The notes below the pieces were generated by a model. That model worked only from the letters and a program-made list of their open reading frames with translations, was not told the origin of the DNA and did no database searches. A DNA stretch of 64,000 nucleotides, from positions 434,001-498,000 of the forward strand of contig NZ_CP022220.1 of the NCBI RefSeq assembly GCF_004114915.1. Direction: 5' to 3'. This DNA comes from Bradyrhizobium guangxiense. GTDB taxonomy: Bacteria; Pseudomonadota; Alphaproteobacteria; Rhizobiales; Xanthobacteraceae. A program made the position numbers and the translations under genes. This document shows, piece after piece, positions 29,129 to 40,910 of this stretch. The first letter of the stretch is position 1, and each line of letters starts with the position of its first letter.

Positions 29129-30303
29129 ATGTCGGACAGCAACGTGGCGCTGCGCATGGAATCTTTGGCTCCTCCCATCAAGGTGGGGAGTTGGCTGCGT
29201 GGCCAGCCCCTTGCGAACTTCGAGTGCGGGAAAGTCTACATTGTCGAATTTTGGGCAAGTAGGTGCGGACGATGTATGACGGCGGCGATGCCCTATCTCG
29301 TTCAACTGCAGGAGAAATATAAAGATTGCGGAGTTGAGGTCATCGGAGTCGCATGTGGCGAAGAAGCACCAACGGCGGACGAGGCCAGAACCAAGTTGGA
29401 GGCGTGGTTGACCGAAACGTCTCCGAAACTGAACTATCGGATTGCGTTCGACTTCACAGGCGAGATGAAGCAGCTTTGGGGAGACCCCAGTTTTGCTCCG
29501 GGATTCCCATCTCTTTCGTCGTCGATCGCGACGGCCACATCGCGTTCATAGGACATCCAATGCAACTCAATGATGTTTTGCCGAAGGTTCTTCAAGGGGT
29601 CTGGCGAACCAGCGAAGAAGCTAAAGCCGCCGACGCGAAGCGGATTGAGCAGAACCAACGGGTAGCCCGCGAGCTAACGCCCACCTCGCCAATCTACGCT
29701 AAACTTCGGGCGGCGCTGTGGGCAAAGGATTGGACGACGGCGCTCTCGGCGGTCCAAGAGGGGCTCGTCTTGATGCCGGACGAAATCGACCTTCGTGAGA
29801 TTCATGTCAATCTGTTGCTTCACAAAATTCGCGACTTACGGGCCGGCTTGCCCGTCATGCGCCAATTGGTTCGTGACGCGATCGATAAAGGGTCCGAGGA
29901 ATTGATGACGGTGGCTCTAACCCAACTCTTCGATCCGGCAAATGATGCCTCGCACCTCCCCCTTGCCGAGCGCTTTGCAATGGGCAGGGATTTGGCTGAA
30001 CACATTTTATGGCTGAATCCACCGCAAGCCGATGGCTATAAGTTCCGGTCTTATGGGGCGATCGCTGAGTACTATTACGAGAGCGGCAACAAGGAACGGG
30101 CGATCGAGTTGATCGAACTGGCACTGACCTCGCTGAGCGATTCGAAGCTCATACAGGAAGAAGAGAGACAGTATTATGTGCGGCCGTTAATTCAGGCCCT
30201 GGCCAAGTACAGCACTGAGAAGGCTTTAGAGGCGCTTTTGTTTGGCTCCGCCTCACCGCCAAAGCTAAGGGCGAGTATTCAGACGCGTGAAAATGACGCA
30301 TGA
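29129..30303 (+). pseudogene. Thioredoxin-like (TlpA/AhpC-TSA) protein with helical C-terminus, one frameshift
   Basis: The N-terminal domain has the thioredoxin pattern VYIVEFWASRCGRCMTAAMP with a CGRC active site (CxxC), followed by VQLQEKYKDCGVEVIGVACG. Near 29502 one base appears lost. In the restored frame the cis-Pro loop and last strands read GIPISFVVDRDGHIAFIGHP, then about 260 residues of helical, repeat-like sequence follow (LRAGLPVMRQLV, AIAEYYYESGNKERAIELIE) that resemble TPR-type helices. There is no signal peptide, so it would act in the cytoplasm. The restored length is about 391 aa. Its stop overlaps the ATG of the next gene (ATGA), so the two form an operon. Confidence 0.7.
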
Positions 30304-31346
30304 GCGACAATAAAATCACAGAGGCCGATCTGGCGCAGCTCGCCGGCACCGGGCATCGCCTGATGTACCAGATCGTCGAAATGCCCGCCCCCGGGACATT
30401 CGTGCCGTTCGTCGACGGTGCCAGCAAGGCGGCGCTAACCATCGCAGAGACGCGGGGGTCGAAAAAGATCGGGCTTTCCAATACCCTCAACCGTAAACTG
30501 ATCCCGCGCAAGGGACCGGACCCGAACTGGCGCTGCCGCGAGCAGGCCCGCTTCGACCGGGGCGAATATCAAAAACCATTCTTTGCGTCCGGCGTCTGGT
30601 GGGCCGACCAGATTCCCAAAGACCATTTTCTGCATGTTTCCAGGAAGGACAAAAGCAAGATTGCCTTCACCGAGAGCGTGGAAAATGGTGAGCGAGACCT
30701 CCACACTCAGATGAAGGTCGGAACCTACCTGCAGAAGTACCTTGCCGACTTCGTCGGCGCGGACGAGATCACCCAACTCGCCAACCTGTTCGCGGCCGAT
30801 CAGCAGGGCCTCGAACTGAAGCTAGCGCGAACACCGGACGAGATCGAGCATGTCTATATTGTCGGCCCGTCCAGCTGCATGTCAGGACCGGTCGAAAAGC
30901 TCGGCAAGTATGGCGGCTACGGCAATGCCACGGAGCACCCGGCGCGCGCCTATGGCGCCGGCGATTTGGCCTGCGCCTATGTGGAACGCAAGAATGAAAT
31001 CATCGCCCGGTCGATCGTCTGGCCGAAGCGCAAGATCTTCACCCAGATCTATGGCGAGGATCACATGCTGCTGCGCTCGATGCTGATTCGTGCCAGCTAC
31101 AAACCAGCCCATAGCGGCAAAGACTTCGAAGGCGCTCGCTTCCTCGAGCTTACGGTGATGCCATACCTCGACTTCGACATAAGCATGGAGCCACTGTACG
31201 AGGACGGCAGCACCGGCCGGCAATCCGCCAAGAGGCGGGCGCGGCTCCGCAACTACAAGCTTTACGTCGGCCGCTATAGAACCACCAAGTGGCTGTTAAG
31301 GGAGTATGCAAGCGGGCAGCGCTCGAGCGGCAGATCGGCGAGTTAA
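30300..31346 (+). CDS. Phage-type hypothetical protein, coupled to thioredoxin-like gene
   Basis: The 348-aa product is intact and begins at the ATG of an ATGA overlap with the thioredoxin-like gene. Residues 186-260 contain the pattern VYIVGPSSCMSGPVEKLG, then ARAYGAGDLACAYVER, ARSIVWPKRKIFTQIYGEDH. I associate this pattern with uncharacterised proteins of tailed phages and prophages. No catalytic motif is evident and there are no membrane segments. The coupling with a thioredoxin fold is unusual and suggests either a chance operon in a prophage relic or a redox partner. Function unknown. Confidence 0.6.
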   Translation: MSDNKITEADLAQLAGTGHRLMYQIVEMPAPGTFVPFVDGASKAALTIAETRGSKKIGLSNTLNRKLIPRKGPDPNWRCREQARFDRGEYQKPFFASGVWWADQIPKDHFLHVSRKDKSKIAFTESVENGERDLHTQMKVGTYLQKYLADFVGADEITQLANLFAADQQGLELKLARTPDEIEHVYIVGPSSCMSGPVEKLGKYGGYGNATEHPARAYGAGDLACAYVERKNEIIARSIVWPKRKIFTQIYGEDHMLLRSMLIRASYKPAHSGKDFEGARFLELTVMPYLDFDISMEPLYEDGSTGRQSAKRRARLRNYKLYVGRYRTTKWLLREYASGQRSSGRSAS

Positions 31347-31571
31347 TCAGGGCAGGTGCGATGTTAGGGCTTAACCGAACTCCCCGAAGTATCCCACAGC
31401 GCTCGCCAATAATTTGGTCGTTCGGTCAACTGCCACGTCTAAGCATTTATCTAGATAATGCATGTCAGCTATCGCTTGAGCCACACGAGCGCGATCGGCT
31501 TACCTCGATCGAGAACTGGCAGAACATCCCGAGAATGTCCGCCGGTCACATGTCCCAACAAAGGAGTCGCG

Positions 31572-32486
31572 ATGCAATCACAGTCAGTTCTCGGCAACCG
31601 CCCTAAACCATGCGCCTCACTTGCAGAAATGCTGCGCGCTCAGATCTGCTCCAACCGCGACCTCTCCTTCCTCATGGAAGCTCACGATGCGCTCTCCGGC
31701 GCAATCGCCAAGCGCGCGGGATTCAAAGGTCTGTGGGCGTCGGGCCTCGCAATCGCCTCCTCTCTTGGCTACCGAGATGCCAACGAAGCATCATGGAGCC
31801 AACTCGTCGACGTGGTCGAGCGGATCGTCGACTCGACCGAACTGCCTGTGCTCGTTGACGGTGATGGCGGCTTCGGGAACTTCAACAATGCACGCCTGCT
31901 GGCACGGAAACTCCGTCAGCGCGGCGCTGCCGGCGTCGCGCTTGAGGACAGCTGCTTTCCGAAAATGAACTCGTTCATTGGCGATCGGCATCCGCTCGCA
32001 GATATCGATGAATTCTCCGGCCGTCTGCGGGCAGTGAAGGATACAGTGGCGGAAGACTTGGTCCTCGTGGCTCGGATCGAAGCCCTGATCGCCGGCCATG
32101 GAATGGACGAAGCACTGGTACGCGCTAGTGCTTACGCCGCTGCGGGAGCCGACGCGATCCTCATTCACTCGCGTAAGAGCACGGCGGACGAGATACTCTC
32201 GTTCGCGAGTTCCTGGCAGAACCACCGACCTGTCGTAATCGTTCCAACAAAATACTATCGAACGCCGGTCTCGTCATACCGTGATGCCGGCATCTCTACC
32301 GTGATCTGGGCCAATCACTCCATGCGAGCTGCGACTGCGGCAATGCGGCACGTCTGCGGCCGCATTATCGCTGAGGAAGGCGTTGCCAGCATTGAGCCAG
32401 CTATCGCGACCCTTGAAGAGATCTTCGAGTTATTAAGGTACGACGAACTCGCTCGCGCGGAAGAGCGATATCTTGACCCAGGATAG
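31572..32486 (+). CDS. aepX: Phosphoenolpyruvate phosphomutase
   Basis: The 304-aa enzyme belongs to the PEP mutase/isocitrate lyase superfamily and would interconvert PEP and phosphonopyruvate, the first step of phosphonate biosynthesis. Diagnostic blocks are FLMEAHDALSGAIAKRAGFK, GYRDANEASW (active-site Asp, residue 69), LVDGDGGFGNFNNARL (metal-binding Asp pair, residues 96-98), EDSCFPKMNSF (gating loop, residues 126-135), VARIEALIAG and VPTKYYRTP. In the family the loop usually reads EDKLFPKxNS, so the first Lys is Ser here; the second Lys and the Asn are kept. The start is ATG 31572, preceded by AAGGAG with 5-base spacing. Phosphonopyruvate decarboxylase is not nearby, but an aminotransferase pseudogene follows. 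Confidence 0.85.
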   Translation: MQSQSVLGNRPKPCASLAEMLRAQICSNRDLSFLMEAHDALSGAIAKRAGFKGLWASGLAIASSLGYRDANEASWSQLVDVVERIVDSTELPVLVDGDGGFGNFNNARLLARKLRQRGAAGVALEDSCFPKMNSFIGDRHPLADIDEFSGRLRAVKDTVAEDLVLVARIEALIAGHGMDEALVRASAYAAAGADAILIHSRKSTADEILSFASSWQNHRPVVIVPTKYYRTPVSSYRDAGISTVIWANHSMRAATAAMRHVCGRIIAEEGVASIEPAIATLEEIFELLRYDELARAEERYLDPG

Positions 32487-33059
32487 GTCTTCATCCACCC
32501 GATATCTCGTTCTCGATCGATTGTTGCGGTTCAATCGCCCTTGTCGATAGTCCCGCTTAAAGTATCTGATGATCGGCCAGGCAACGGATGTCGCCGCAGC
32601 AGCTCCGTTAATGAAAGGGTCGATCGTTTCTCCTGTCGGATCGTGGCTCGATTTCCGGGTTTCCGCACGAAACAAACCGCGGCAACCCTCTCGCCAATAG
32701 ACCACGACCATTTAAGACGATGAACCAGGTGCAATTCTGGGCGCTACCCCGAGGTCGACAATCGTTGCGGCCCTGCACGATATCATCGAGTCCGGAGCTA
32801 CAAGGCCCGCACAGAAAAGCTTCTTGCTTGTCTGTTCGAAAGTTGCAGCTCGCAGCCATGCATGCGACGATCTCAGGCGTTACGCCATCGACAGCACCGA
32901 AGATCTTTGAATTGCAGAGCGCATTCCACTGAAGCCAATGCCTTACAGGTTGTGCGATCAACTACCACACTTATCAATTGATATGGTGGCGTCGGTGCAT
33001 CAAATATTTGACCGACGTGCGCCCGACTGCTCACACGTCACTTGCAAGGAATTCCGCAT
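32487..33059. other. No supportable gene
   Basis: The 570 bp downstream of aepX hold no frame with recognisable motifs. CGATTG and CAATCG form a small inverted repeat at about 32517-32536, without a T-run, which might be a weak hairpin after aepX. Confidence 0.4.
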
Positions 33060-33215
33060 GCGACCCGAATCACAGTCTGTTCTTGCCAATGCACGTGATC
33101 AATGCGCTGTACAATCGACCGCAGAAATGCAGCACGGTCAGTGCGTCCTCTCCTTTAGCGTGGAAGGGCGTGATCGGCTCGCTGACACGATCATCCGGCG
33201 CGCAGGTTCCACATT
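33060..33215 (+). pseudogene. Second PEP phosphomutase N-terminal remnant
   Basis: The frame reads PESQSVLANARDQCA, then TAEMQHGQ and LSFSVEGRDRLADTIIRRAG. Both protein and DNA align with the first 50 codons of aepX (SQSVLGNRPKPCASLAEM, LSFLMEAHDALSGAIAKRAG), with many substitutions and small indels. Beyond this point the similarity is lost. The sequence is more diverged than the remnant at 26.6-26.9 kb. Homology is judged by eye and is moderate. Confidence 0.45.
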
Positions 33216-33554
33216 CCACCGATGTGCCACGCCGATTGGCCACGACGGAGTCGCTCGCGCGCTGTTGGTGAACACCGCCTCAGTAGCGGTTTCGAGCACA
33301 TTGGTTTGGCGTTGCGGTTTCCGATACTCCGGCGGGAGGACGTTCTGCTGCCCTTTTCAATCGAAAGGACGCATTGCCTGGATTGAGGAGGGAGCGCCTA
33401 TCTCGAGTGGCTATGAGGCTTCATCTGCTGCGGAGTTCGCCGTAATCGAAGCGCGACCTATGACTGAGCAGATCGCGAAATGCGGCCGAGTGGTTCGATC
33501 GTGAAAGACCACAATCAGCTCAGGAGGAGCGCCTGCTGGCGCAACCACTGTCTT

Positions 33555-34480
33555 TGCTTTTAGGTTCGGGCACTGCCGCCGCTCGTGACGCAGCTAAGTT
33601 AGCTGCCGATGGCGCCGTCCGATCATCGATCTGGCGGCGGGGGAAGTGATCATCGATCCACCATCATCGGCCCGCGAGGGGGCAATTGCCGCCATCAAGG
33701 CCAAGATAAACCGCTATACGGATGCCATCGGCCTGACGCCGCTTCGCAGCGCCGTTGCCGAAAAGCTGTCATCGGAAACCGGCATCGGCTGGCATTTGAA
33801 CGATATCGTTATAACTGCTGACCTGCCACTGAATGTTCATCCAGCGGCAGTTAGAGTCTCGAAGCGGATGCAAAACAAGGGCTGCTCAATGTTGCGTTGG
33901 CTCTGCTGGATCCGGGTGACGAGGCCATCGCCATTCGTCCCTGCCGGCCGACATTCCCGTCCCAGGTTCTTCTCGCTGGCGCAAAACCCGTGTTCGTTGA
34001 TGCCCGCCCGCCCCGATATAATTCCGATATTGACGCAATCCGCGCCGCTGGTACACCGCGCACGAAATCCATTATCGTCAACTCGCCCAACAATCCTACT
34101 GGTGCAGTCTATGATCGAAGTACCCTTCGAGCTATCGGAGGCCTCGCATCAACTACCAGTTATGGATCTTTTCCGACGAATGCTATTCCAGCTTCGTATT
34201 CACTCGTGAGCGCCATGAATCGATTGTCATGGCGCAGCCCGGCGTACGTTCACGGACGATCCTGGTCAACGCTTTCTCCAAGGAACTGGCGATCACTCGC
34301 TGGCGACTGGGCTATTTAGCAGCCCCCCGGAGATCGTTTCTGCGGCCAGGAAGTTGCAGGGACATATGACCTCGAACGCCAATGTGATCGCGCAGCACGC
34401 GATCATGCACCACCTCAAAATCCATGACGGCTGCTCTGAGCGGCTGATGCATCGGCGCCTTTCTGACGCTCGTGAGATAG
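33555..34480 (+). pseudogene. PLP-dependent aminotransferase (class I/II), multiply frameshifted
   Basis: Across frames the plus strand shows a fold-type I aminotransferase: LGSGTAAARDAAKLAADGAV, IIDLAAGEVIIDPPSS, INRYTDAIGLTPLRSAVAEK, LLDPGDEAIAIRPCRPTF, VFVDARPPRY, SIIVNSPNNPTGAVYDRSTL, FSDECYSSFVFTRE and LVNAFSKELAITRWRLGYLA with the PLP-binding Lys. Frame changes occur near 33630, 33830, 34140 and 34400. It ends where the IS3 relic begins. Position after aepX suggests a role with phosphonate-derived keto acids, but aspartate-type transamination is equally possible. Confidence 0.7.
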
Positions 34481-34499
34481 GACTTCTGCACCTCCTCCG

Positions 34500-35450
34500 A
34501 ATAAGTGGACACCTGTAGTAGCTCAGAGAGCCCGGAGGTATCGAATGCCAGAACGTCAACTTCGATGGTTCACAGAGGACTACAAACGCTAGGCCGTTGA
34601 ACTGGCGGTATCGAGTGGTCGATCGATCGGATCGGTCGCCAAGGAGCTCGGTCTGCGCGGTGCTGCGCCGCTGGATAGACAAATTCCGGCAGGAGCCGGC
34701 ATCGGCGGCGTGGCGGCCCACCACGCAGGCGACGCCGATGCCGAGATCCGGCAGGTCCATCGCGAGAGCAGCCAGCGGCAGTTCTCGAGTCCACGCCGCC
34801 CTGCGGACGCGGGGACGTGGGCCAGCCGTGGCCGGATCGAACGGCTGATGCGACGGCATGGCATTCGGGCGATCATGGCGCCGCCATGTCGCGTCCGCAC
34901 CACCGACAGTCGCCACAATCTGCCGATCGCACCAAACCTGATCGCGCGCGACTTCACCGCCGCGGCCCCAAACCGGGTCTGGCTGGCCGATATCACCTAC
35001 GTCCCACGGCGGAGGACTGGCTGTACCTGGCAGCCGTCATGGACCTCTTCAGCCGCAAGATCGTCGGTTGGGCGATGCCGGATCACATGCGGGTCGAACT
35101 CGTCTCCTCCGCACTGACGATGGCGCTTCGCCAGCAGCGGCCGGACGCCGGATTGGTCCATCATTCCGATCGCGGAGTGCAGTACGCTTCACACGAGTAT
35201 CGCGCGGCCCTTACCGCCGCGGGCCTGACGCATCGACTGCTACGACAATGCCCCGATGGAGAGGTTCTTCCACACCCTCAAGACCGAGCTCGTTCATCAT
35301 CGTCAGTACCAGACCCGTGCCGAAGCCCGGCGCGACATCTTCGCCTTCATCGCGGGCTTCTCCAATCGAACCAGGCTCTATTCCGCCATCGGATATATCC
35401 CTCCGATCGAGATGGAGCTAAAAGCCGCTTAAACCCGTCCGCTTTCTCGG
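34500..35450 (+). mobile_element. IS3-family relic
   Basis: The relic begins near AAGTGGACACCTG (about 34503) and ends near CTTTCTCGGGGGAAGATCAG (about 35440-35460); the ends are only weakly inverted. OrfA (MPERQLRWFTEDYKR, in-frame TAG near 34591, AVELAVSSGRSIGSVAKELG) is broken. OrfB shows, in shifted frames, RHGIRAIMAPPCRVRTTDS, PNRVWLADITYV (first Asp), LYLAAVMDLFSRKIVGWAMP, LVHHSDRGVQYAS (second Asp), and MERFFHTLKTELVHHR-like sequence with the Glu. At least three frameshifts make it inactive. Confidence 0.8.
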
Positions 35451-36570
35451 GGGAAGATCAGAGCGCAAAAAGAGGTCAGTCTGACGCACTATCGAGATTG
35501 AAGACCGCGTTGAGCGGGGCGACTAACGGCGAAAATCGAAGCATTGTTGCTGATGGATGTTAGGCTCCGAACCACATCTTTCGTCTTGTCTGCAATGTTC
35601 TTTGTCCGTCACTTGCGCTCGCTGTCGTGACAATCGGCATTTCTTCTCTCCGCACAGCCGGGACACCCGAGGACCCAACAGCATACAACCTATCGCCACG
35701 GCCGATTCAACCCTCATGCGAGCCATCCTGGTGTGAGATAGTTGCAGTAGCTACGCTATCGCCTTGTTTGCTACCTTCAAACTCGCGTCACCAATCCTCT
35801 CAAGGTGATGCGGGGGCGGACTCGGCGTATCCCCCGATCCAGTCGTGTGCCGCCCCCACTCTTCGCGAGCGGTCTGAAGAAGATGCGGTGAAACCGGGGG
35901 CGTTGCATCTCGTTGCCTCCCCGGAAGCCCATCTCGTCGCAATATAAGACGCGAGAAGCATGCGTATACGATCATCAGCATCACCGCGGAAGAAGGGCGG
36001 ACGAAGCGCGATTGAACTTTGCGTGAGCGCTGATCTCGTCTTGATTCAGTTCTCCCGCGCGGGCGTTTCGTTCAGCTCCTTGAAGAGGTCGCCGCCGGCC
36101 CCTGGCCGCTTTCATCCAGCTCCGGTCAACTGCCAAGGTTAGCGATGGAGCGAGATGAAAAAAGGCGCTATTTTTCAAGATCGGCTTGCCTAGAACGAGA
36201 CGGCATCCCGAACCTGTTCACACTCCTTGGCTGTTGCGGATGTCGCGGCTAACTCGATGAGAATTCCGTCCACTGAAGCAAGCCCGGCGAACTCCTGTTA
36301 CGTCGCGCGTTCATCAGCGCTAGGGTTCGTTTCGGCCGGAGCCGTATCCGAGCAGTCAATGAGACCAAGAATGGCTTTAGCAACTACTAAGACTCTCGAG
36401 CGCACCAATGTCTGAGCGTTCTTCCAGGCCAAGAGCATCCGCCGCGAAATCGTGCAGACCTCGGCCGAGCAGGGCAACCTCACACTGCGCTAATAGCGGC
36501 CGGGCCAGTTAGCTACGATAAATGATTCTGGCAGAGACGACTTCTGAGTGTGATTTTTTGCTGGAAGCTC
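35451..36570. other. No supportable gene
   Basis: About 1.1 kb between the IS3 relic and the groESL promoter region. Frames such as 35627-35947 (plus) have no recognisable motifs. The piece at about 36415-36492 (QAKSIRREIVQTSAEQGN) looks coding-like but could not be assigned. No NifA-type upstream sequence or sigma54 promoter was found in front of groES. Confidence 0.4.
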
Positions 36571-36599
36571 TTGCTCCTGTAGAAGCCCCGTCCTATTTC
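36571..36599 (+). promoter_or_regulatory. Putative sigma70-type promoter of groESL
   Basis: TTGCTC (36571-36576) and TATTTC (36594-36599) are separated by 17 bases and would start transcription near 36606, just before the CIRCE element. The -35 matches well and the -10 only partly, so this is a prediction. Confidence 0.5.
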
Positions 36600-36612
36600 A
36601 GCTGCGTCTGCG

Positions 36613-36639
36613 CTAGCACTCGTAGGCATCGATTGCTCA
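36613..36639 (+). promoter_or_regulatory. CIRCE operator (HrcA-binding) upstream of groESL
   Basis: CTAGCACTC, nine bases, then GATTGCTCA. The CIRCE consensus is TTAGCACTC-N9-GAGTGCTAA, so the left arm matches 8 of 9 and the right arm 7 of 9 with exact spacing. It lies between the putative promoter and the groES ribosome-binding site, the normal place for HrcA repression. Confidence 0.8.
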
Positions 36640-36681
36640 CAAGGTTGAAGTCTCAACTCGTGCAAATATTAGGAGGACTGC

Positions 36682-38675
<1,994 letters not shown>

Positions 38676-38758
38676 CGACGAGTCGTCCCGGACGCGGTGC
38701 AGCGCGCAAGCGGTGTACCGCCGATCCGGGATCTCGCTGAGCAAAATCCAACAGCACA

Positions 38759-38792
38759 AACCCTGGCAGCAATGCCGGGGTTACCCTTTTTT
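38759..38792 (+). terminator. Rho-independent terminator of groESL
   Basis: AACCCTGGCA, loop GCAA, TGCCGGGGTT, then ACCC and six T. The stem has ten pairs, one of them G-T. It lies 84 bp downstream of the groEL stop, as expected for the operon end. Confidence 0.85.
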
Positions 38793-39482
38793 AGGCGTGG
38801 ACCGTCTAAACGGCCGGCACGATTGGTTCCGTTGCGCATTGCCTTCGTGCCTTGGCTGATCGTCAGATCAGGTTTTTGTTTACCCACACGGCAGGTCGCA
38901 GATGAGAAACGTTAGCCTTATAATTCTCGGACCTGAGCATTTCGTTTAGACTCGCGGACGCATGGTCGCGCGGCTTATAGAGCTATGCTCGAGCGCGGCG
39001 CAGCATTATCGAGGCATATCACTCGGCCAAAACTCGTGGGCGCTGGCGGCGACGAGATGCCCGACGACACGGGCTGATACCGCAACAGGTGTTTACCTGG
39101 CGCCGGCAACAAAAGCGGACGTTCCGCAGTTCGTACCGGCGGTGGTCGACGCCATGGCGCCAGCCGTGGCTGCGCGCCATGACGTAAAGACAGCGATGCA
39201 AGGCCAAGACAGATTCGAAGGGCTTAATTGGCGGCGGATAATTGCTGCGCTGCGGCGAACGAATCAGGCGCCTTGAGGTCGTTGCAAAACGACGGCGCAT
39301 ACGATCTAATCTGTGGGTGTCACCGCTCATTAGCCCGTACGCAATGTTGGCCTGACGTTTCTTGAGGTGCTGTCGCCTTCGCGCCCAGTCCGTTAGCCAA
39401 GACCTCTTCAAATTGAACCTCAACATCAAACCTGCGACGGCCCGAGCCGCTGGGCCCAAGAGACACTTACCTAGACTAGCCG
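38793..39482. other. No supportable gene downstream of repC
   Basis: The 690 bp between the groESL terminator and the repC stop show only unassigned short frames (one of 104 codons at 38962-39276, plus strand, without motifs). This is the boundary between chaperonin and replication modules. Confidence 0.4.
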
Positions 39483-40715
39483 TTAGGCCCTTCGTTTTTC
39501 GTGCAGTCGTGAGTTGATCTGCGCCATTAGGATTGGCCCGAGCGAGAATTCGCCGGCCTCGGCTTTTCGCGTCAGCCCCCGCAGATATCCGCCGGCTGAA
39601 CGGATGACCTCCCCTCGCTGCAGGATGCAGCCGACCACAATTGCAGCCTGAGTCTCCCCCATGACGCTCTGCGCCTCCTCCCACGCGCTGGGACTGATGC
39701 CAAGCATGGATCGAACGACCGCCGCAGTCGCAATGAAATCGCGCCAGTTTGAAATCCCTCCCTTGGCGTAGTCGACGATGTCTGGACATGCGCTCAAGAC
39801 CATACCCAAAGGATAGGAGCCTTCCGCAAATCGCGCCGGTTGTGGTTGCGGCTCGGTACTCGCCGCCCTGCCTTCTTGGAGGCTAGGTTCAAGTTCAGTA
39901 AGAGTGTTTGGGTTTGAATTCTGTAAGTGACGCTCAGTATGGGACTCATTGGCGCTCATATTTGCTGCTTGGACGTGAGTTTCCAGCAGATTGAGGACGT
40001 CGTCGGCAAGCTGCGATAGTTCGTCGGCGATCGCCTCAAGTTCTTGGCAGGTCGCCCGGCGTGGAATCGTCTCGACGATCGAACGGAATGCCCGATGCAC
40101 CTCGTCCCAATCAGCCGGCCCCTTCCATTCCCTGTGGGTCGGCACGTTTTCCTCGATGCCCGTTGCAATCATCTTGGCGATGTCACGACGGCAGAGTGTG
40201 ATGCGCTCGCGCGCATGTTTGATAGCACGAGCCTCCGCTTTGATTTCCTCAGCCAGCCTCTCGAACTCTTCGGCGCGAACGACGAGTGGCGACAAGTCAA
40301 AGCCAAAGGCGCGCTCGATGTCACCGCCGCTGCCTTTGCGAGCGTAGCGCTTGCCGTTCGGACTATCCCTGCGAACGATGAGCCCGGCGTCGACAAGCAC
40401 AGCGAGATGACGCCGCAACGTGGACACCGGCATGCCGTGAGCTCGCAGCGTCAGCTGATTGTTTGACGGAAACACGATGAGGTCACCCTCACCCGTGAGC
40501 GTAGTCTCGGGATGAAAGCTGAGCAGAGCATCCAGCACCGTCAGCGCACGCTCAGAGATACCGAGGCGCGGCCTTGCGATGCAGATGGCCTGAAAGATCT
40601 TCCATTTATGGACGATCTTTTCCGATGGCCTGGTCGATACTGCGACTTGTGTTGCCACATGGGCAAGCTTCAACGAGCGCCGCCCAAAGGGCGTCGTTGG
40701 GGCACGTGATTGCAT
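39483..40715 (-). CDS. repC: Plasmid replication initiator RepC
   Basis: The 410-aa protein is the essential initiator of repABC plasmids. It has the N-terminal RP-C domain: KIFQAICIARPRLGISERAL, TVLDALLSFHPETTL, LIVFPSNNQLTLRAHGMPVS, TLRRHLAVLVDAGLIVRRDS, NGKRYARKG (winged helix). The C-terminal part (DFIATAAVVRSMLGISPSAW, GETQAAIVVGCILQRGEVIR, GYLRGLTRKAEAGEFSLGP) is also typical. It starts at ATG 40715 and is normal in length. In this plasmid class the origin lies within repC. It is separated from repB by 195 bp that hold the counter-transcribed RNA. Confidence 0.95.
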   Translation of the reverse strand: MQSRAPTTPFGRRSLKLAHVATQVAVSTRPSEKIVHKWKIFQAICIARPRLGISERALTVLDALLSFHPETTLTGEGDLIVFPSNNQLTLRAHGMPVSTLRRHLAVLVDAGLIVRRDSPNGKRYARKGSGGDIERAFGFDLSPLVVRAEEFERLAEEIKAEARAIKHARERITLCRRDIAKMIATGIEENVPTHREWKGPADWDEVHRAFRSIVETIPRRATCQELEAIADELSQLADDVLNLLETHVQAANMSANESHTERHLQNSNPNTLTELEPSLQEGRAASTEPQPQPARFAEGSYPLGMVLSACPDIVDYAKGGISNWRDFIATAAVVRSMLGISPSAWEEAQSVMGETQAAIVVGCILQRGEVIRSAGGYLRGLTRKAEAGEFSLGPILMAQINSRLHEKRRA

Positions 40716-40804
40716 GTCTTTGCCTTATGCGGGCAAAGAAAATCTGCTCGCCGAAACGGCGCCGTCTCTCACAAGACTCTTGACTATGGTGCGCGGAAGT
40801 GATT

Positions 40805-40872
40805 CTCTTTAGTCGCCAAACTACGAAGAGAGGCTTCCGGGACGGTGACGTTGCGGGGGCCTTTTTTCTTTT
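40805..40872 (+). ncRNA. incA: IncA-type counter-transcribed RNA between repB and repC
   Basis: In repABC plasmids a small antisense RNA from the repB-repC gap inhibits repC expression and causes incompatibility. Here the strand opposite to repABC has TTGACT at 40780-40785 as a possible -35. It ends in a terminator: AGGCTTCC pairs with GGGGGCCT (40831-40838 and 40855-40862) followed by CTTTTTTCTTTT. The -10 region is weak, so the 5' end (about 40805) is approximate. The RNA would be about 65-70 nt. Confidence 0.65.
40831..40872 (+). terminator. Terminator of the counter-transcribed RNA
   Basis: An eight-pair stem (two G-T pairs) with a 16-base loop is followed by a T-rich run at 40862-40872. 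It is oriented opposite to repABC, within the repB-repC gap. Confidence 0.7.
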
Positions 40873-40910
40873 GCCGTGCTGCTCCTGGTTCGCGGTTGTT
40901 CATGAGGCGG

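Noticed and set aside
36200..36680. NifA upstream sequence or -24/-12 promoter before groES
   Set aside because: No TGT-N10-ACA and no GG-N10-GC pair with acceptable flanks; the CIRCE element explains the control better.
39019..39789. 256-codon minus-strand frame beside repC
   Set aside because: It overlaps the end of repC in another frame and has no protein-like motifs.
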